Positions 23,701-36,370 of a DNA stretch of 64,000 bases are shown one piece after another; positions within the stretch are counted from its first letter, which is position 1, and each line of letters starts with the position of its first letter. Under the pieces are notes generated by a model that was given only the letters and a program-made list of their open reading frames with translations, ran no database searches and was not told the origin of the DNA. Location of the stretch: assembly GCF_020740795.1 (NCBI RefSeq), contig NC_067289.1:26530108-26594107 (forward strand), in the 5' to 3' direction. The position numbers were made by a program, and so were the translations under genes. The DNA comes from Apus apus (Eukaryota > Chordata > Aves > Apodiformes > Apodidae).

Positions 23701-25084
23701 TTCAGATCTGGGAGATTTGCCTGGTGCCTTCTTGTCACCAGACCATTTGGTTTTGATGAGAAGAACATGCCATCATTTGGGAGCGATGACTTCACAGCCC
23801 TCACAGAGAGCAGTTCAGCCAGAGAAGCTTTTGCAGGACCAGAAGGAATGTGCAGTTCATTAACACATGCAATAACACATAAAAGAACTTTCCTTAAAAA
23901 TCCTGTAATACTATTTTAGGATTTTATTATACTAGGATTTTAGAGCTGATGCAAGAAGCAGGAGCTTATACATCCTTGGTAGAAGCTCTGCATTCCCTGC
24001 ACATGTGCCATGGCTGCCAGGGATCTGGGTGCCCAGGGAGCACAGAGCCAGGGCTGGCATGGTCCATCCCACCATGGAGACCTGCAGCAGTCACGTTATT
24101 CCAGGCAGCACCATTCCTGCATCCATCTAGTACTGTCACAAACACAATTGCTCTAACACTACCAGGGTAACAAGAAATGTGAAAGACACAAAAGCTGCTT
24201 TTGAACAGCTCCCCTCCCTTCCTGAAAGTGCTATGAACTATTTCCTAACGTACCATCAAGCTGGAGACCTGGTGCCAGTTTCCAGCACTACAGATGCTAC
24301 TGAAAAACAAGGGAAGCTTTCCAAGCAGAAAAGTGGGCCACAAAAGAAGTGTGAGCTATGCAGAAACTCTCTTTGTATTTCATGTCCCATCCTGCTCTGG
24401 CAATAATGGTATAAATATACACTCCAGCCTCCTTAGGCAAAACACAGACCTTTTTCCTCTTTGTTTGGCCTTCATGAGCACTGTCAGACCAACCAGACTG
24501 TCCTTGTGCCAGCTCCACATGAAAATTTAAACACTTCAGAGATCTGCTAATAACATTTTCCTGAAATATCACAGGCTAAGTCCTGGATGAGGATGAAGCT
24601 GAGCTGACCACAAGCAGAATTGCAAACAGTGCTGTTTACCAGGATCTTTTCTCACAGTTTGTATCTTGCAAACAAAATTCTTGCAGTTTTTAGACCTTTT
24701 TTGCCATGCTACCTGCATTTCTTAGACAATTTATGTTTCATCACTTTCCTCCCTGATAACCAGTCTCATCTGCTACCCAGGCACTGAGAACCAGTGCACA
24801 GCTGAGGGTTTGAGGTTTCCTCAGTGTTTCACTCTGTCTGGACTCCCCACATTTTTTTTTTCTGCAAGTTGCCTGGATGTGGTTTCAGTGGGGAAGCTCA
24901 TCAGCTTTTGTCCTTCCACCCACCCTAAGTAATTCAATTTCTGGGATTCCAACAAGGCCATAATACTAAACAGATTATAAAACTTAGGTGTCCTTTAGGG
25001 TCAGCAGGAACAACATTGCCCCTGTGAGGACCCACAGTCGTTTGAGTGACTTTTCCCTGGGTCTGTGCAAGTGCTGGAGAGAAG
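20796..25084. other. Non-genic stretch with a GC-richer patch
   Basis: Bases 21780-22480 are GC-rich and open on both strands (173 codons + at 21856-22377, 149 codons - at 22033-22482), which points to composition rather than coding. A low-complexity, charged 127-codon frame lies on the - strand at 23267-23650. A 75-codon + frame at 24179-24406 (which starts at a GTG) contains CELCRNSLCISC at 24350-24385, again CxxC-x4-CxxC, but no splice context supports it. A T-run lies near 24851. Confidence 0.4.
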
Positions 25085-25132
25085 CTGGCCCCAGCCTGGC
25101 CCCAGCCCCAGCCCCATGCTGGCCCAGGGATC
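25085..25132. repeat. C-rich imperfect ccccag/ctggcc tandem run
   Basis: Short tandem iterations of ctggccccag and ccccag. Low-complexity sequence with no further feature. Confidence 0.6.
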
Positions 25133-25453
25133 CAGGCATCTGGAACCAGAGTCTCGTTTTCAGGACACTGCAGTTTTCTCCACAACGATGTTATCTTTGT
25201 TCCTTGGTCTCTGGCAGCAGAGCTGCTCACACATGCTATTAGCAGATGGCAGAAGACATACATGGAATTTGCTCTCAGAACATTTCTTCCATTCTTCCTC
25301 CCAGACTGAAGGAGTGCAAGTTCAAGCTACAAGTATGTACTAACCACAGCCTTTTTCCAAAGGGGGCTACAGATAGTTAAAAGTAGGAGGATGCAGTAGA
25401 AACCTCTCAAGTATTTCAGTCTCTCTGCCATAGTTTAACTACTCAGCACTTAC

Positions 25454-25544
25454 CCTTTAGTCAGAAACACAGGGAGAGCATTTTGTAAAGCCGTGCTCCC
25501 CTGTCAGCTCCATTTTGGGATCAGCTCTTATCAAGCAGCAGGCA
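25454..25544 (-). other. Possible exon, minus strand
   Basis: Reading the - strand, a very strong acceptor (ttctctgccttcctgcag) is followed by 91 bases and a good donor (AAAGG/GTAAGTGC). The only long open frame stops at a TAA just before the donor, so the segment would be untranslated, terminal-coding or non-coding. It lies 277 bases downstream of another possible - strand exon at 25822-25928. If the two are joined in that exon's open phase, the frame stops after about four further codons. Confidence 0.17.
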
Positions 25545-25821
25545 CTGCAGGAAGGCAGAGAACTTCCAGCAGCCCCTCCCCTGAGCTGAGGCATCCACCT
25601 GTGCCCCACAGCTAACTGCCCTAGGCTTGGCAGGGCATGCTGCACTTGGTGTAGACCAAGGAGAACACGTAACTTTAAGGATCAGGCAAACCAACTGCCA
25701 GAACAGGCATGAATTCAGGAGCACAGATGTGTGCACATTGTTCAGCCTCTGAAAGGAGGAGGCAGGAGCCTGAGGAACTCCACATCATCCCATATTTATG
25801 TTGCTATGAGCTGAAACTAAC

Positions 25822-25928
25822 CTGGCCTTCCAGCAGAGCTGCTGCAGAGGGACTCTGGGAGCTGTTGCTGTAACCACATGCTCGAGCGCTCTCCCGATTC
25901 ACCATTCACTTTCATCTGGATGTATTGC
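25822..25928 (-). other. Possible exon, minus strand
   Basis: On the - strand, a strong acceptor (ccattttttctcctag) is followed by 107 bases and a near-consensus donor (GGCCAG/GTTAGT). Exactly one frame is open: one base, 35 codons, one base. The peptide begins QYIQMKVNGESGERSSMWLQ, which reads like an ordinary soluble protein, and the segment contains two CpG-bearing arginine/serine codons. I do not recognise the protein. The other two frames stop early. The nearby 25454-25544 segment may be the next exon. Confidence 0.22.
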
Positions 25929-28900
25929 CTAGGAGAAAAAATGGCTTTTTGAAAAAATTTCTTATTCATCATTCTTCTTTTATGTATAAAATACAATTAT
26001 TTTTTCTACCTCCCTGAACTGAGGCAACTCCTGCTCAGAGTTGCTCCTGAACCTGATGGAAAACAAATGGATGAGAGGCCATGGCTTTGAGACCACCTCA
26101 GCCCCCAGCCCTTGCACGAGCACTTATTTTTCATCTGTTTTGTTTTGTCCCCAAAGGGCAATTTTACTCCAAGTTCTTGATCTCATGCTGAAAAACAACA
26201 GGATATTTCCAAAGTCTCAAAATTCTGTGGGAAGGTGAATCTACTGCTTTGGACCCAAAGTTAAACTTGGCACATTTACCCCACGTAGCGCCAAGTGGAA
26301 CAATCTCATCTCAACAAGAAAGGCGTGATGGTTCCAGCCCGTTGGGATAGTTGTGCTCTGGTACCTGCTCCACACTTCTCTGTGTCCCTGTCCACAAGTC
26401 CCTGGCCCTCACAGCCACAGGAGAAATGGGACCTTGGGTCCTCCTGTGCCCTGGCTGAGCACTGCAAGCACTGGGCCAAGAAAGCAGCACAGCCCCCTCC
26501 GCAGGGTGCCACCGTGCTGATGCTCATGACTTTCTGCCCTGTCTCAGCAAATCTGATCCTCCTGTTAGATAATGCAGACAGAAGGGGTACTGACTACTTG
26601 CTTTTGCTCATGAAAGTCGTTAAGTTCCACGATTATTTAAAGTAACACTCTTCCATGCAAAGTTCTTCTATCACACACAGTGCTCTCATCTAAGATGAAA
26701 TCCCACTCCCTAGCTTCAAGGAGTCTCCCACTTCCCGGGTGTTGCTGTTTTCACCCCGTGCAAAGGGCTGTCTGCCCACCCTGCAGCTCAGAGCAGAAGG
26801 GCAGCAGATGAAATGCTGCTTTGTGCCTCTGCCAGAACTAATCTACTGAAGTCATACTTCTATGTGCACCTGGTTACACTTTCCACCAAAAAGAGTGCAT
26901 GGCGGAGGCACTTTGGTGCCAGCCATGGAATTTATTTCCTTAAGAAGGTATTTTCCCTAAAGCCCACTAGAGATTGTAGCCCTAGATAACTCATTTGCTT
27001 TGTTCCAGTGTCAGGAACGTGCAGCAGAAAGAGCTGAAACTGCAGAGAGGGCATGGCTGGACCCTGCTGTGAGCACTGGTGACTGGACAGCCAAGGATCT
27101 TCTGTGTGCAGGGCAAACAAGGCCAGGATGAACGAAAAGGCATATAACACTTTTTGTTATATTTTTGTTGTACTCCAGGAAAAAAAGAATTTGTCATCTG
27201 GCTAAGAAAGCTCAGTGCAGTGTAGACCTACCTAACTCCATGGAACAGCTTCTGTTGAGTGGTGCAGGTACCTCAGATCTCTCCCATGTTACTTTCTGCT
27301 TTAGTTCAAAGCCAAAAAGCTACTTCGAGTCACTGCATTTTATTTGCCCTTTCCTTCCCTCGAAGCAAACATAACCAGTAAAATTATCCAGCATTACTTC
27401 TCTCCCTACTGAAGTTTCTTTTCTCGTTTGCCCTCCTCCATATACTCAGACCCCTTGTCACACTTGGGTGAACTTAGAAAATAATTTAGAGTGGGAACCA
27501 CATGAACCAGTTCAGTGAACATCAGGTAATTGTGCCTTAGAGGCCTTTTTGAAGGTCAAATATTTCTGGGTAATTTTTCCAGCTACTTTCTTTGTTAAAT
27601 GAAAGCCCACTCAAACCAGGAAAAGAACAAGGTGGCTTTGTCAGTCTTAAACTCACTGGCCCCATGAATCCACCTGCCCCCTGTCCTGGCACAATTTCCT
27701 CCTGTTTTCTCTCCAAGATACCCACCCTCACAAGCTACCTGCTACTGCAAAATTTGCAGTGCTCACTGCTGCCCTGAGAATGGCTGAGATTTTCAAATAC
27801 TCAGGAGATTCTTACACTTCTAAGTCACTTCAGGGCTTTTGCAAAAAAAGGCCTACTTTTATGTTTGCATCATGATATGAAAAACAATCTAAAAATAATC
27901 CCAACCTTCACACCAAACTAGAAAAAGAACATCAAGCAAAATTAAAGAAACATGTTCCACTTCATTATGTGCAATTTCAAGTATACAAGCAAAAAAATTT
28001 GGTTTACACTAAGAATGGAAGCACAAAGGGACCTTGATAGATAAAACTTCTATTTTAGGAGAGATTTTAATTTAATAAACTGGACTTGTTTTCTGAAAAG
28101 CAACTTGTAACCGAGAACAGGACAATGCCAGTTAGGCTGTAAATTCATTAAAGCAAAGGCTTTTTTAAATTGCAAAACCTAACCCAAGAAGGCCCTGGTT
28201 TGTATTGCACAAGGATCTGCACCTCTACTGGGAAAACATTGCACAAACCAGGATGATGAAAGTAGTTCCTCTGCACTGAGCTCTTCTGGAGAGCAGTGAC
28301 TGCCTGGGGCTTCAGACACTGCCAAGACTCAGGGACATGAAATCTGTCATATTCATCCAGCCCAAGAGTGTCTCCAAGTGCTGTCGTTATCAGCTCCTCA
28401 GGAGAGGACACCTCAGTTACTTGGGGCTGACTCTGTCCCTCGAATCGCATGCTTAGAATCACAGAACCATTCTTGCCAACTATTTCAGAGATTCCCAGGA
28501 GAGGCATTGGACCTCAAAAAACTTTTCCAATCTTCTGCAAAGTATTTTTCAGACCATATAGAAAGAGAAACAACAGTTACACAAATGCAGGTCCCAAGAG
28601 GTTGTTTGGTAAAAAAGCTCACCATTAACCAGTAGATCCACAGATTACCTCTGAAGCCTTTTTAAAGGCTCAGCTACACCTGCTGGCTCCCATTCCAAGG
28701 CTGGCTTACAGGCTGGGTAGCTGAGCAGTGCCTGTTTCACATTCTTCTAGATCTCTTGAGCAGAAAAACCCTGGGTTTGGAGGATTGTTATTCAGCTAAT
28801 TAATTTGCTGCTCCTCGGCTGACAACTGGGGATGGGTCCTCCTGCTCACCCAGTGAAGCATGGTTCTCCTGAGATAAGATCTTCCTCAGATGCCTCCACA

Positions 28901-30792
28901 GTGGACACAGACACCGGGATTTGTGGTGTTTTGCCCCAGCCAGATGAGTGCTGGGCACAGTGGGAGCACCAGCCCCAGGGCAATTTCTGAGAAACCCCAT
29001 GTGAGACACTCCAGGAACATAACTAAGTTAAGTCGCTTTCACAGACACCAAAATGTGCATCATGCTGGAGACACCAACACATGCTCAGCCCATCCTGCCC
29101 CATGCAGTGGTTGCAGCAAGACACGCTGCTGCTGCTGCACAAGACCTAGCAGCCCTGGAGCCCAGAACACAGCCCTGCTGGGAGGATCTCAGTGCCAAGA
29201 CAGGTGGTGGATGAGCTCGATCTGCTGGGCTTGATGAAGTGGCTTCAGGTGAGCAAGCCTGAGACAGAATGAGACCTTTTGGGGATGTGTTTGTCAGCAG
29301 GCAAGTTCCAAGGAAAGGGACCGGGGCTCCTGGGCTGGATGAGCACTGAAGATATTTGGCTGTTGGTAGCAAGGGGGTGCTCAAGGAACTCTCCCTAAGG
29401 ACCCTCCTCTGGCTCTGGGTTTCCCAGGCACTGTTGCAGCCAGCTTCCCTTCTCCCTTGCCTTTGGTACCTGGCTCTGACTGGGAGCACAGGAAAACGGC
29501 CATTTGCAGGGGGCACAGCACCTTCTGCTGCAGGGAGAAGCACCAGCTCTGCCCTGCAGAGAGAGGGATGGGAAAACCCTGGCTGAACAAGGTTTGTGTG
29601 GGTTGGAGAGTCCCCCAGGTGACAGTGACACATGATGCAGCACCCCTGCCAGCTGTGAACAGAGCCCTGGAGGGTAGGGTTGCAAGCTGAGGGCAGAGGA
29701 GATCACCCAGCCATGCATGAGTTACTGCTCAGTGTCACTCACAGCATCATCCTGCACTTGTGCTGTTCCACAGAAATACAAAAAAGGGTGTTAATTGTAA
29801 TTATCTCTAACACTATAGCAGTCCATCACATGCACACAAGCACAGATTTCTCTACTGAATTGCTAACACAACATCTTTTAGTCAGACTTTAGTGCACTGG
29901 TAAAGAACTGCTGTTTGACGTACTGTACTCTGTGCTCCTTTCATGGCTGCTTTGACTTCTTGGTGCAAGTCAAGATCCACTCCAACTGCATTTATCTTGT
30001 GTTTGGAATTAAATATTTCATAGCATGCTCATGGAAATCTATTTTGAGAAAATATGGAAAACCATAATTAGAAAAAAGTAGAGACGAAAACATTTCAGTA
30101 TTCTCAGAGTACAAACATGTTGTTTGTGCCCATTAATAGCAGGCTACAACTTCAAAATATATGGTGTACCATTTGCAATGTTTATATAACATATATATAG
30201 CATTTGTTAGAGACACATTGTCCTTTAAAACCAGCTACATTTAATAGCTTCTGGTTACAGTGTGTATTTGCAAACTGTAGCAAATCACACGATTTGAAAA
30301 ATGCTGGCAATAAAATAACATCTGTGAGTATCAGTGCTACCTAAAGGAGCACAGCACCAAGACACCAGAGCTCAGCTTGTGTCCCTCCCTCCCACAAAAT
30401 GCATTTATTTTGTACATTACTTAGTCGTTTGAGGTAAAAATGTAGCCCAAGCTGCAAGAGGTCTGGTGGCATCTTTCCCAGGCTGCATGAACAAGGCTCC
30501 TCAGGGCAAACCAGGGGCGGGAGTGGTTTTGGCAGGCAGGGCAGGAGCCTGCATTTAGCAGGGGCAGACCTCTCCCTCTCTTTACTATCAGTAACATTTT
30601 ATTAATGATTTCAGCTGCTCCCTTGTGGGAGGAGCACAGATGAGCCAGCTGCCTGAAGAGAGAGGGCTGCTGTGGGAAGAGCAGCTACAGACCCCCTGGA
30701 ATGACTGCTGACCACAGAACCTGGCTCAGAGTGGAAAGAGTATTAATTAGAATTAAAATGAAGTAACTGGCTTAGTATAATATGACAGCTGT
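25929..30792. other. Non-genic or intronic stretch
   Basis: No supported gene. A hairpin of eight-base arms (atataaca/tgttatat, five-base loop) lies at 27142-27162. The longest frame is 29085-29633 (-, 182 codons) in a GC-rich patch. The opposite strand carries an acceptor (catcctgccccatgcag at 29107/29108) and a good donor (CTTCAG/GTGAGC at 29248/29249) around 141 bases that contain stops in every frame. A tcagaatcacagaacc-like string near 28455 recalls an inverted CR1 end but is too short to call. Confidence 0.4.
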
Positions 30793-30848
30793 GCCAAAGA
30801 GAACTCCACATTTTCTAGCTGCCAAAGAGAATTCCACATTTTCTAGCT
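30793..30848. repeat. 28-bp tandem duplication, two copies
   Basis: gccaaagagaactccacatt then ttctagct at 30793-30820 is repeated at 30821-30848 with a single c-to-t difference. The near identity indicates a recent local duplication. Confidence 0.95.
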
Positions 30849-31846
30849 GCAATCCCTGGTGCCAGATTTCTCTGTTACACTTTGGGTATTGGCCAAATCA
30901 TGCTGGCTGCAGAATATTCTCTGTTACTGTAAGTCACATCTTTCCTCCCTCTTTGTTCTAGCACTTTGCTTTCTGTTCTTACCTCACGTGCTCTGCTCAG
31001 GTCTGGATGCTTGGAGAAGGCAGGATGTCCCTTCCCCAGGAGAATTAGTGGCCATGCCTGTAGTTTGTTTTCCAGTTACTTCTTTCTTCATGTGTGGGTT
31101 TTCTTACGATGCAGACTATAAAAATACTCCATCCAGAAAGCAGCAGACCTGAAATGGAAAGCAAAAGATAAAGCAAACAGCAGCAGTAGAAAAGAAGGAA
31201 AGGGATAACATTTGCAGTGCATTTTTTCCTAGAATTTCAGTTGCCTCTCTGCTTGCTTGAGATTTTGAAGTTGCATTTGAAATAGCAAGGAAAGGAGTTG
31301 TGGCTGACAGACACAAATCACAACAGCACAGTTGGCAGACAAGACAGGAGCCATAGTTGCTGTGCACCAGCATCTTCCCCCAGCCAGGCTCTTGCAGCCA
31401 TGGGCACCAGGTGAAGGTGGTGAAACTCAGCACCACACGAACACAACAGGCACACATTTGCCATGGTCAGCTAGCAGTGTCCTGAACATCTGATCTCCAC
31501 ATGGTTTGAAACACAGGCTCATGGGAAACCCATGTTTTCCATTAATATGGTCTCCGGGAGCACTAGTCTGCTTTATGTGTAATTCCAAAGAGAAGTCCAC
31601 AGGATGACCTGGAGGTGCTTTCCTTCTGACGGGACACGCCTGGCCAGCTGCCGCCTCCCTGGAACCACAGAGCAGCCAAGGGGTGCCTGGGGAAGAGATT
31701 TTGGGGTGCTTCCCTGTGGATCTGCATCTTGCAGCTGGACAATCCCTGCCCTGAGCCTGACCACTCACCCTGCCTCCTTCAGTTCTCCTCAGCAAGAACC
31801 TGATCTGGGCAGAATGTCTTTCATTTCCTTCTGCTTTTCCTTAAAG
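30849..31846. other. Non-genic stretch with several splice-like sites
   Basis: Two strong + acceptors occur at about 30960 and 31000 (ctttgttctag, gctctgctcag), but no convincing donor follows. A good - strand donor-like site lies near 30978. Open frames on both strands are unremarkable. Confidence 0.35.
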
Positions 31847-31991
31847 TGGGAAAGGTATGAAGAGAAGCACGGGCAAGGAGAAGCATCATCTGTGGAAAAA
31901 AAGCTCCAGGGCTGCTGGTCGTGCACAACTTCAAACATAGTCAGTGCACAAACTAACAGCACTCTGGAAAGAGAAAACAAAGAGATAAAAG
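31847..31991 (+). other. Possible coding exon
   Basis: A long pyrimidine tract (tttcatttccttctgctttt-ccttaaag) ends at 31846. The following 145 bases are open in one frame only and end at a good donor (AAAAG/GTGAGC). The 48 codons begin WERYEEKHGQGEASSVEKKL and end TLERENKEIK, a hydrophilic, Glu/Lys-rich segment with codon choices typical of coding sequence. The exon starts in phase 0 and ends with one extra base. I recognise no family. It is the best single + strand candidate; chance or a non-coding exon cannot be excluded. Confidence 0.27.
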
Positions 31992-34900
31992 GTGAGCTCT
32001 GAGCAGTGCTGGAACCACTGTACCCCTGCTAGGAATGGCCAGCAGCAGCAGGCAGGTAACTCGTGTTCTCAACCTCCTCAACAGACAAGAACAGAAAAAA
32101 AGAGATCAGAAAAAAATAAGGAACAAGGGGAGCAAGGAGCAGCAGCACAGCAGGCTTAGGACTACAGCACCCACAGCTTCTCCTTCCTTGTAAAGTGTTT
32201 GCAGGTCCCAAGTGTTTTTAATCTCCCCTGGGTTTGCTGGTGTTGGTGCTCGCAGCGACAGCAACGCCAGGCCGAGTTGGCGGCACCAGAGCCCAGCCCC
32301 ACGTCAAACCCGCCAGGGAGCTCGTCCCTCCCGTGCTGAAGGGACACGTGTCCTCCCTGCCTGGCCTACTGACAGATTTAGACCGACCCCTGTGTCCTCT
32401 GCCTGCACGAGCCACACATTCCCCCTGAGGATTTATTTCGGACACCTGGCCCTCCCTCTGGAGAAGGGAATTGCTGCTCAGGGCAGGGCCAGTGGGACAG
32501 GAGCCCTGGACACCAAAATGCCCACGTCAGGCAGGACCACCCTGGGCCTCCAGGCAGGCAGGAGGGGCAGTGACACAGGACAGAAGGGACATATGGTACA
32601 GAGATCACTTCAGAGCAGGAGCTGATTTTGTAGGATCTGGCTGTCAAACAAAGAACCACAGTGTTTTTAAAATTTTGCTTATTGAATTAAGTCACTTTCC
32701 TGCCAACTGCATTGCTTCAGCTGGCTGGACAACCCAACACCTCTTTTTAGAGAAGAATTTGCTAACATGACCAGCTCAGTGTGAGGACACACCTACCCAT
32801 CCCCATGCAGTGCTCGGGGAGCACCAGGCACTGCAGCTGAAAACAAAGCCCTTTTATGGGAAACTTCTATAGAATTCAGAAAGGGCTTGCAATAGAAACT
32901 AAAACTCAAAGCATTTCAATTTTGAAGCCTAATAGAATCATGGATTGGTACTTTTAGTCTAGCACTTTCTATACATTTCTATTAATGTACTAAATATGTA
33001 CTCTTTTGCATGAAAATTTAAAAAAGAGTAATTTGATCATTACATATTAATAGATGCTTTTGGAGCACAAGATTTCTCCTTGCCTTCTAAGCATGTTGTT
33101 TATAGAAATGCTCAAGATCAGGCTCCTTACAGCCTAGAGTTGTTGACAAGTGCAAACACACCAACTTTTGGAAAATTATGGGCACCCTCTGGCTTCTTCT
33201 ACAGTATATCCAAGACATCCCAACAACTTCTTTACCTCCAGGACAGCCCAATCAGCCTCTGAGGGCCTTTTAATTCCTCTGAAATCCAGTCCTGCCTTCT
33301 TGGACTGATTTCTTGCTCAGGAATAAAAGCAGGTGTTTTACCCTGCTTGATACTTCCAGTGTTTAAACACTTGGATGCCACAGGACAGTATCAAAACCAA
33401 AACAACATAGCTAGAAAGAGCTGGAACCCTTGGGGACAGAAATCCCAATGGCATTTTCTGGGATACCATCTGTGTGAGAGGTTGCTGGTCTGCAGAGTTC
33501 TTAGGTGTATTTTTTTTTGCATCTCAGATGATTCATTGATGGAAACCATCAGTCATCATTAGATCAAACCATAGCTCTGCCCACAGAGGTCACAGCCTGT
33601 GGCCACAAGCTGTACCTACCAGTGGTTCTTACACTAGAACCAACTACTCAGTTGGCATACAGACTAGCACAGACATCTTCAGGTCTGGCTGTAATTTTAG
33701 CCTACAGTTATTCTCAGTGAGCATAATCTAGTATTCCTGAGAGAGCTCCACATCAACTCAGGGCAAGACTTGATGGGGATTTTGAGCCAGCTCAGTGAAA
33801 TCAATTTACAGAACACGTCTTCAGTTAAACCAGCTCAGCTTTGGACAATTCTCTAAATAACTCGTTTTTATGGCTACTGTTCACCTGACAATGGGCCTGC
33901 TGCAAGGCAGCACACCCTCCTTGCCCCTCTTCTTCCTGACACTTGCTCCAAGCACAGGCTGGAGGAGCAGAGACATTGTCCGTAACTTCCTTTCACTCCT
34001 GGAAGGTGGATCCCTGAATTCCCCCAGGCCCCAGTGCTGGCAGTAGGGGACACACCAGCCCCTGGCCCACTGGGATGTGCTGCTTCCCCAGCTGCACCTC
34101 AGCCTGCCCTGCACCTTCCCTGCCCTCATCCCAACAGATCTGCTTTTCACTTAAAACAGACAACTCTTGTTTCAGTGTCCCCTCAGGACATCATGTTCTC
34201 CAGAGAAAAGCCTGGGGACAAAGAGGATCTTTTGAAGGCTCTCATTACTTGTGTGCCATATTTCTGCTATCTGATAAGCCTACCTGTGAAATTCCAAAAA
34301 GAGATGGTTATCTCCTCTTACACAAATAACTTGGGCTAATGTTACTTTGACACAAACCTTTTGTGATACATTTCTGTAAGCAAAGAACTACTTAAGTGCT
34401 ACCCCTGAGGACACACTAGCATAATGTTTCACATCTGTCTCATTTTGACTCTAATGAAGACTATTTTTTTGTAGCAGCTCTGCCCTGTATCATTACAGTA
34501 GGCTTTTTCTTTCAGTAAGCAGCTATAATTCTATTTACTAGTTACTGCAGCTACGGCTTGGAATGCATTTCTCACCAAGGATATTTTACATGAAAGAAAC
34601 ATGGATGTGATTTTGTCAAACAGTACAAAAGGCATTTTGTGGATTTTTGGATTTGCCTATGTCCTGTATACTTGTGTTTCTTGATAATACTCCAGAGCAC
34701 ATGAGAAGTTAACAACTGTGCCTTGGAAACAGCAGCAGCCCGTGCAGGCTGGCCCCGGGGGGTCCGCACCGCCTGCCCAGCACCACGGGACGTTAACTCA
34801 GGCGGATCCGTCACAGTGAACAATTTTCCAATGACAGCCTGGAACCGGCATCTCGGACAGGCAGGCTCTGACTAGGTGAGAGTCAAGCGCTGCCAGAGCC

Positions 34901-36237
34901 CTGCAAGCAAGAACGAGGAGGCAGCCCATCCTCCTGCAGCCAGAGAGGACACAGGAGGCTGCAAACCCCCAGCAGAGCAGCCTCGAGCAGCACGGCTCTG
35001 CTGCACGTGCCAGACACGTTTCACTGGCCCTTGTGGTCTTCACCCTTCTTCTAATGAGCACACTAAAGGGCAGAAGAGCAAAAACTCTACAGTGCTGCCA
35101 GAAAATAGCCACACTTTCTACGAAACACGTATCAGAGCAGTCTAGGCCAAGCTTCTCACAAGCCTTAGGTCTCTGCATGTTGCTCACTCCAATACAGAAT
35201 CTCAGGCTAACCACAGTGGAGAGAGAAATAGCTGAGGAAAAATTTTAGGCATTCACCAATAAAATACAGTATATATTAAAAATGCTGTCAGTGTTTACTG
35301 CTAAAGTCAAGAGCATCCCTGGATTTAGGCTTTGTTCTATATTTCATGCTGAGTTGAACAGTAAATATTCAATCACAAGAATATAGTTTGAAAGTTCAGG
35401 AATTTTTAAGGGCCCTCAAACAGAGCTTAAAGTGACTGGCCAAAGCAAAGTGTCCTTCACAACATTCAGAACACACTGAGCTGATCCTGAACTCACAGCC
35501 CAACTCAAAGCCTGTTGCACAGAGTACTGCCTTTTAAGACGTGGTTTATGAAAGAACTAATCCACAAAGAAACCCAGGTTTGAGGGTTTGATGTGGGGCC
35601 ACCCTTGGCTGTTCTCACCTGCTGTGGGCCAAGCCCAGCATGGACCAAGCTTTAACTCACAGCAGCCACAGCTTCTGTGGCTCCTGGCAGGACTTCACCA
35701 CCAAAAAGACACAGGGCTCAGAGTCACCCAGAGAGACTTTATGGGGCAAGACCCAGAATCTGCTCCAGCTGTGGGGATAGCTGCTCTGCTTTGGAAGCAC
35801 TTTCCAAGTGCGTTCACCTCTGAGTGAAGCCTTTCAAAAAGGGATCCTTTGCAAATTGGCCTTGTCTCCTGTTTTGCTTATTTATAAAACAGAACAAAAG
35901 TGTGAAATGCTGGAGGAGCAGGAAAAGGAACAAGTTTCGGTATTTTTCCCCCCTGGCCTAAGAAGTACTTAAGGAATGTTGAGTCTGTCTTGGTTTGCTA
36001 GAGGGTCTCCTGGGGCCCCCAAGAATGTTATTTTTCCCATTGCTTCCTCAGTAATTGTGCTTTCAGGATCAGAATTTCTCATCCAGAATACAGAACAGCA
36101 AAACCCCACCACTTTCCTGCAGTCATTAAATCTGTTCTTCTTTGTTTGTCAAAGCAAAATTGCTCAGCCCCCAACAGCCCAACTCCTCCCGGCAGAGCCC
36201 AGGCGGGTGCAGCCGCCGCTCATCCCGCACCACTCAC
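31992..36237. other. Non-genic or intronic stretch with small CpG clusters
   Basis: CpG-bearing patches at 32230-32350 and 34740-34990 are open on both strands: 137 codons + at 32212-32625 and 138 codons - at 34798-35214, the latter cysteine-rich but without a recognisable pattern. Neither is bounded by convincing signals. A + donor-like TAG/GTGAGAG near 34875 lacks a good acceptor. A T-run lies at 33511-33518. Confidence 0.4.
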
Positions 36238-36370
36238 CGCTCTGCGCTGGCCGGCCAGGAGACCAAGGGCTGCAGGGGGAGTCTTTTCAGAAACATTGTC
36301 TTTCAGAAAGATGAGCACATCTGTCTCATGGGCTTGCAAAACTCCTGGAAACGCAAGTGCAGGTTGCCAA
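36238..36370 (-). other. Possible coding exon at a CpG cluster, minus strand
   Basis: On the - strand, an excellent acceptor (catatctcctctcctttcag) is followed by 133 bases and a very good donor (AGAGCG/GTGAGTGG). One frame is open throughout: one base plus 44 codons, starting WQPALAFPGVLQAHETDVLI and ending on a codon boundary. The donor falls inside a small CpG-rich patch (36180-36260), as often happens near the 5' end of a vertebrate gene. I do not recognise the protein. All three + frames are also open here, so openness alone proves little; the splice-site pair is the main evidence. Confidence 0.25.

Noticed and set aside
28450..28475. agaatcacagaacc string resembling an inverted CR1 end
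   Set aside because: No CR1 body follows; about a dozen matching bases are not enough. The same applies to strings near 32935, 37577 and 42609.
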